A stretch of 10,041 nucleotides of DNA, from NCBI GenBank assembly GCA_035294465.1, contig DATGKW010000255.1, positions 1 through 10,041 on the forward strand, given 5' to 3'. Positions 6,941 to 10,041 of this stretch are shown piece by piece; position 1 is the first letter of the stretch; the number at the start of each line of letters is the position of its first letter. Under the pieces are notes generated by a model. The model was not told the origin of the DNA. It saw only the letters and a list, made by a program, of their open reading frames with translations, and searched no databases. The position numbers and the translations under genes are program-made. This stretch comes from Paraktedonobacter sp035294465 (GTDB taxonomy: Bacteria > Chloroflexota > Ktedonobacteria > Ktedonobacterales > Ktedonobacteraceae).

Positions 6941-7114
6941 TTATTCCATGTGGGCTGAAACGCCCGTTTCATCCTGTGCGCTTTGCGCCAGGATTGCGTC
7001 GAAAACTGCCTCTGCGTTTTCTGTCGCTTCTTCGCCCAGGTAGCTGGCGGCATCGCCAACATCGATCAGATGCAGTTCTTCAATAATAGCTTGCAGTTCG
7101 CCAGTTGTTGCCAT
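6941..7114 (-). CDS. Small acidic protein of unknown function, 57 residues
   Basis: I do not recognise this protein. From the ATG at 7114 it has 57 residues with 9 Glu and 4 Asp but no Lys, Arg or Cys, so it is strongly negative. Residues 5-16 and 31-44 look like amphipathic helices (GELQAIIEELHL, TENAEAVFDAILAQ) around a short DVGDAASYLGEE turn, and the tail is polar and ends SAHME. GAGGT (7126-7122) is placed 7 bases before this ATG and a promoter-like pair sits just upstream, which supports a real gene. The frame continues to an ATG at 7186, but those 24 basic, Trp-rich residues would begin upstream of the promoter-like site. It could be a RiPP precursor or leader-like peptide, a small regulator, or an antitoxin-like partner. 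No maturation enzyme is evident beside it, so all of these are guesses. Confidence 0.7.
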   Translation of the reverse strand: MATTGELQAIIEELHLIDVGDAASYLGEEATENAEAVFDAILAQSAQDETGVSAHME

Positions 7115-7137
7115 ATAGTTTACCTCTATTCGTTTAG

Positions 7138-7166
7138 AATATACATTCCGACTCTTCTTCCACCAA
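7138..7166 (-). promoter_or_regulatory. Candidate promoter for the small acidic protein gene
   Basis: Minus-strand TTGGTG (7166-7161) and TATATT (7143-7138) are separated by 17 bases. They match the -35 at 3 of 6 and the -10 at 5 of 6 bases. The predicted start near 7131 gives a leader of about 17 bases containing the GAGGT ribosome site. This placement supports the shorter start at 7114. Confidence 0.5.
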
Positions 7167-7352
7167 TACATCGAGCACCCTCCCAAAGAAATATAGCTGT
7201 GCTGGATGTTCTATTTCTCTACAATAAATGCAAAGTATGCCGGGCAAAATGTGCTAGCGACTTTCTTGTCTCTACTATTACATACGACCAGACTTCTAAA
7301 GAAGATCACATACCGGTTCAAACTAGACCAAATGGATACGTCGAGCCTGCCC

Positions 7353-7382
7353 TTGTGATCGGTGCCTCTCGTGACATATACT
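7353..7382 (+). promoter_or_regulatory. Candidate promoter for the dehydrogenase-E3 operon
   Basis: TTGTGA (7353-7358) and TATACT (7377-7382) are separated by 18 bases, matching the -35 at 4 of 6 and the -10 at 5 of 6. Transcription would begin near 7389, giving a leader of about 47 bases that ends in a GAGAG-rich ribosome site (GAGG at 7428-7431). Confidence 0.5.
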
Positions 7383-7435
7383 AAAGCGACCGCCTGAGAG
7401 ACACAGGTATCAGGAAATGTAGAGAGAGAGGAACC

Positions 7436-8491
7436 ATGAAGGCCGTTATTTACCACGCCTATAATACTATTCGTCTGGAGGATGTCCCTGTACCTTCGTG
7501 TGCTGATGGCGAACTGCTGATCCGCGTGCATGGTTGCGGCCTGTGTGGCTCGGATATTTTGAAAATTACCCAGCAGGTTCCTCCGCCGGTGAAGCTGGGA
7601 CACGAATTGACGGGTACGATTGTGGAACGCGGGCGGCTGGTTGATGGCTTTGAGATTGGGCAGCGCGTGGTAGTCGCGCACCATGTACCCTGCGGGGCCT
7701 GCCACTACTGCCGGCACGGCAACCACTCGATGTGCGCGGCCTTCAAAGCCTCGAATGTGGACCCCTGCGGTTTCGCGGAGTATCTGCGCGTGCCCGCAAC
7801 CCACGTGGCACAGGTCACGCTGCTCCTTCCGGAATCCTTGAGCGCGGAAGAGGGTTCGTTTGTTGAGCCGCTGGCCTGTTGTGTGCGCGCGGTCAGGCGC
7901 ACCCCGTTGCTCAATGGCGATAGCGCTCTCGTGGTGGGTCTTGGCTCGATTGGCCTGCTGATGGTGCAGGCGCTCAAGGGAATGGCGGAGCGCGAAGGCA
8001 GGAATGTACGTGTCTATGGTGTCGATCTGTTGCCTGAACGCCTGCGCCTGGCGCGTGAACTGGGCGCAGACGCGGCCTTTGCGGCCTCCAGCGACGAGCA
8101 GGCGTTGCGCCAGGCTCTCGACGAGCAAACCGAGGGGCGCGGCGTGGACGCAGCGATCATCACCGCGCCGGGCGCGCGCGCGTTTCTCGCGGCTCTGGCC
8201 TGTGTGCGCAAGGGCGGCCTGCTCACTATTTTCGCGGCCCACGCGGGCGCAGTGCCGCTCGACCTGGAGCGCCTCTACCAGCAGGAGCTGACGGTGAGCA
8301 GCACCTATTCGTCGTCGCCTGCCGAACTGCCAATCGCGCTCGATCTCCTGGCGAGCCGCCGAGTACGTGTTGACAGGCTGATCAGCCATCGCCTGCCGCT
8401 GGAGCGCTTCGCTGAGGGCCTGGCGCTGATGCGCGAGCGCGCGGCCCTGAAGGTTTATTTTACCATGACAAATGAAGAGATATACAGGTAG
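7436..8491 (+). CDS. Zinc-dependent medium-chain alcohol/polyol dehydrogenase
   Basis: The protein has 351 residues, the normal length for the zinc MDR family. The N-terminal GroES-like part carries the catalytic zinc ligands Cys37 (GLCGSD), His56-Glu57 (GHEL) and Glu144 (EPLACC). The structural zinc lobe has Cys86, Cys89, Cys92 and Cys100. The Rossmann half has GLGSIG (168-173) and Asp197 at the end of the second strand, which favours NAD over NADP. The EPLACC signature and CGSDI motif resemble sorbitol, butanediol and threonine dehydrogenases, so the likely reaction is reversible oxidation of a secondary alcohol or polyol to a ketone; the exact substrate is not readable. The start is supported by GAGG (7428-7431) close upstream. 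The stop overlaps the ribosome site of the next gene, so it is co-transcribed with the dihydrolipoyl dehydrogenase gene. Confidence 0.92.
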   Translation: MKAVIYHAYNTIRLEDVPVPSCADGELLIRVHGCGLCGSDILKITQQVPPPVKLGHELTGTIVERGRLVDGFEIGQRVVVAHHVPCGACHYCRHGNHSMCAAFKASNVDPCGFAEYLRVPATHVAQVTLLLPESLSAEEGSFVEPLACCVRAVRRTPLLNGDSALVVGLGSIGLLMVQALKGMAEREGRNVRVYGVDLLPERLRLARELGADAAFAASSDEQALRQALDEQTEGRGVDAAIITAPGARAFLAALACVRKGGLLTIFAAHAGAVPLDLERLYQQELTVSSTYSSSPAELPIALDLLASRRVRVDRLISHRLPLERFAEGLALMRERAALKVYFTMTNEEIYR

Positions 8492-8502
8492 GAGATTTCT
8501 CA

Positions 8503-9930
8503 ATGGCTACTACACACTATAACGTTGCCGTTATCGGCGCGGGACCGGGCGGCTACGTAGCGGCGATCCGCGCCGCTCAGCTTGGTGCCAGCGTGGCAAT
8601 TGTCGAGAAACAGTATCTTGGGGGGACCTGCTTGAACGTTGGCTGTATTCCCTCCAAAGCTATGCTGCACGTTGCCGAAACCCTCTATCATCTGGAGAGT
8701 CTGGAGGAATTAGGCATCCATCTGCCTCAGCCACCGACCTTCAATATGGCCAAAGCCATGGCCTTTAAGGATAAGGTTGTCAAACGCATGACGAGCGGCG
8801 TAGGTGCGCTGATGAAGGCCAATAATATCGACGTTTTCGATGGCCTGGGCACCGCCGATGCCGCGCGCACGGTGAGCGTGACGAAGAGCGACGGCTCGAC
8901 CACGCGCTTCAGCGCCGACAAGATCATCCTGGCTACCGGCTCGGTTCCATTGATGCCGCCGTTCCCCGGAATCGACAGCAAGAACGTCATCAATAGCGAC
9001 ACCTGCTGGTCGCTGACGACGACGCCGGAGAGTCTTGTCTGCGTGGGCGGCGGCGTGATCGGCGTCGAGCTGGCCTGTATGTTCGAGGCGCTTGGCTCCA
9101 AAGTGACCATCGTCGAGATGCTGCCGGATATCCTCGCGCCCGTCGATGACGAAGTGCGCAAACTGCTGGTGCGCGTGCTGAGCAAACGCGGCATCGAAAT
9201 CGTCACTGGTGCGAAGGTCGAATCAATCGCAGACGAAGGCAAACTCAGACGCGTCGTAGCCAGCACGGAGAAAGGCGAGCAGAGCTTCACCGGCGAGTAT
9301 GTCCTGATGGCGGTCAGCCGCCGCGCCAACACCAGCGGCCTGGAGAAACTGATGGAGCAGGGCCTGGATAATGATCGCGGGCGCGTGCGCACCAATGAGA
9401 AGATGGAGACCAATCTGCCGGGCATCTACGCTATTGGCGACCTGGTGCATGGCGCTGGCCTGGCTCACGTGGCCTCGATGGAAGGTGAGGTCGCCGCCGA
9501 GAACGCCCTGGGCCACGCGGCTAGCATGGATTACTCTGTCGTGCCCAACCCGATCTACACCTTCCCCGAAATCGCCTTCGTCGGCCTGACCGAAGCGCAG
9601 GCGAAAGAGCAATATCCCGAAGCCAGAGTCGAGCGCTTCCCCTGGGCTGCGAACGGCAAGGCCGTTGGCATAAACGAAACCGAAGGGTTCACCAAAGTAA
9701 TCATCGGCAGATACGGCGAGATCCTCGGCGCGCATATCATTGGTCCCGATGCCACCAATCTGATCAGCGAATTCTCTGTGGCCATGCGCGGCGAACTGAC
9801 GACCGACGAGATCATCGAGACTATCCACCCGCATCCAACGCTCAGCGAGAGCCTGCGCGAGGCCGTGCTGGCCGTGGAGGGACGGCCCATACAGATCGGT
9901 CCCAAGAAGCAACTGGTGCGCACGCACTGA
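8503..9930 (+). CDS. lpdA: Dihydrolipoyl dehydrogenase (E3, lipoamide dehydrogenase)
   Basis: The protein has 475 residues, typical of E3. It reoxidises dihydrolipoyl groups of 2-oxoacid dehydrogenase complexes or the glycine cleavage system, passing electrons through FAD to NAD. Visible parts are the FAD motif GAGPGG (12-17) with Glu35 closing the strand, the redox-active disulfide Cys43/Cys48 in GGTCLNVGCIPSK, the NAD motif GGGVIG (182-187), the second FAD motif with AIGD (310-313), and the dimer-interface base HPTLSE (His444, Glu449) that completes the active site of the partner subunit. The disulfide and the His-Glu pair rule out a related flavoprotein lacking dithiol chemistry. The SRRANT stretch (272-277) has Ser where Gly is usual. 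AGGAGA (8490-8495) precedes the ATG, and only 11 bases separate it from the dehydrogenase stop. No E1, E2 or glycine cleavage gene is visible in the window. Confidence 0.95.
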   Translation: MATTHYNVAVIGAGPGGYVAAIRAAQLGASVAIVEKQYLGGTCLNVGCIPSKAMLHVAETLYHLESLEELGIHLPQPPTFNMAKAMAFKDKVVKRMTSGVGALMKANNIDVFDGLGTADAARTVSVTKSDGSTTRFSADKIILATGSVPLMPPFPGIDSKNVINSDTCWSLTTTPESLVCVGGGVIGVELACMFEALGSKVTIVEMLPDILAPVDDEVRKLLVRVLSKRGIEIVTGAKVESIADEGKLRRVVASTEKGEQSFTGEYVLMAVSRRANTSGLEKLMEQGLDNDRGRVRTNEKMETNLPGIYAIGDLVHGAGLAHVASMEGEVAAENALGHAASMDYSVVPNPIYTFPEIAFVGLTEAQAKEQYPEARVERFPWAANGKAVGINETEGFTKVIIGRYGEILGAHIIGPDATNLISEFSVAMRGELTTDEIIETIHPHPTLSESLREAVLAVEGRPIQIGPKKQLVRTH

Positions 9931-9958
9931 GCATTCCGAGTAAAAGGAGCGATTTGCT

Positions 9959-10041
9959 ATGACAAGCAAATTCATGTACTGGAACGATCTCTACGGCAAG
10001 CCGGTTTTGCCAGTTGGCCAGGGGCGGCAGTGTGGCGTGGT
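9959..10041 (+). CDS. Partial gene at the window edge, possible PRC-barrel protein
   Basis: Only the first 27 codons are present; the gene runs off the window. The residues after the start read MTSKFMYWNDLYGKPVLP, then a GQGRQCGVV segment. The L.GKPV...G...G.V spacing resembles the opening strands of a PRC-barrel domain, but this is too short to be sure. AAAAGGAG (9942-9949) sits 9 bases before the ATG and the gap from the E3 stop is 28 bases, so it is probably the third gene of the same operon. Confidence 0.6.
   Translation, partial: MTSKFMYWNDLYGKPVLPVGQGRQCGV

Larger units (their letters stand above)
7115..7435. other. Divergent intergenic region with a promoter on each strand
   Basis: This 321-base spacer separates the small acidic protein gene from the dehydrogenase gene. 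The two promoter-like sites listed separately lie near its two ends. Between them (about 7167-7352) I see no gene, RNA fold or repeat that stands out. GATCACA (7304-7310) and TGTGATC (7354-7360) are inverted copies, the second overlapping the dehydrogenase -35; a regulator site is possible but weak. Confidence 0.4.

Noticed and set aside
7304..7360. Inverted copies GATCACA and TGTGATC upstream of the dehydrogenase, as a CRP-like site
   Set aside because: The copies are 43 bases apart and neither half forms a full CRP-type palindrome; a 7-base match is easily due to chance.
7211..8503. A 430-codon open frame on the minus strand, opposite the dehydrogenase gene
   Set aside because: It overlaps a clearly real zinc dehydrogenase, its composition (many Arg, Gln, His, Ala) is typical of the antisense of GC-rich coding DNA, and it has no recognisable motif.
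8727..9975. Two long open frames on the minus strand within the E3 gene
   Set aside because: Both are shadows of a well-supported dihydrolipoyl dehydrogenase and lack motifs or ribosome sites.
1..10041. tRNA, rRNA, CRISPR arrays, riboswitches and insertion sequences
   Set aside because: No spaced direct repeats, transposase or integrase motifs, or conserved RNA cores were seen on either strand.

Overview
The window looks like a chromosomal segment from a Chloroflexota bacterium, most likely class Ktedonobacteria. That placement is inference. It rests on the Ser/Thr kinase with a DnaJ-C-terminal-like insert, a membrane span, a Thr/Pro stalk and a small beta-rich outer domain, on an effector-associated-domain (EAD) TIR protein, and on mixed base composition. 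I know of no single gene here that fixes the taxon.

Left region (8-2786, + strand): three tightly spaced genes form an apparent operon. They are an EAD-TIR protein, a protein with an EAD-like N-terminus and a TPR-like C-terminus, and a two-span membrane protein with a large cytoplasmic part. The first two probably meet through their matching N-terminal domains, as in bacterial conflict (immunity or programmed cell death) systems in which a sensor recruits a TIR enzyme that attacks NAD. The membrane protein is the unknown partner. The operon promoter, and possibly more genes, lie upstream of the window.

Middle region (2787-5888): a strong hairpin separates the operon from a convergent receptor-like Ser/Thr kinase (4649-2877, -). 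Behind it, on the same strand, is a class I SAM-dependent methyltransferase (5801-4899, -), separated by about 250 bases that hold a candidate kinase promoter.

Right-centre region (5802-7435): a divergent spacer leads to a YfcE-like metallophosphoesterase (6099-6809, +), with a 12-bp perfect palindrome close to its start. A perfect 14-bp inverted repeat separates it from a convergent 57-residue acidic peptide gene (7114-6941, -) that has no Lys or Arg and its own promoter-like sequence.

Right end (7436-10041, +): a GC-rich operon encodes a zinc-dependent medium-chain dehydrogenase, a dihydrolipoyl dehydrogenase (E3), and the first 27 residues of a possible PRC-barrel protein cut by the window edge. 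These look like ordinary metabolic genes. The left operon is visibly more AT-rich, which fits accessory, possibly transferred, DNA.
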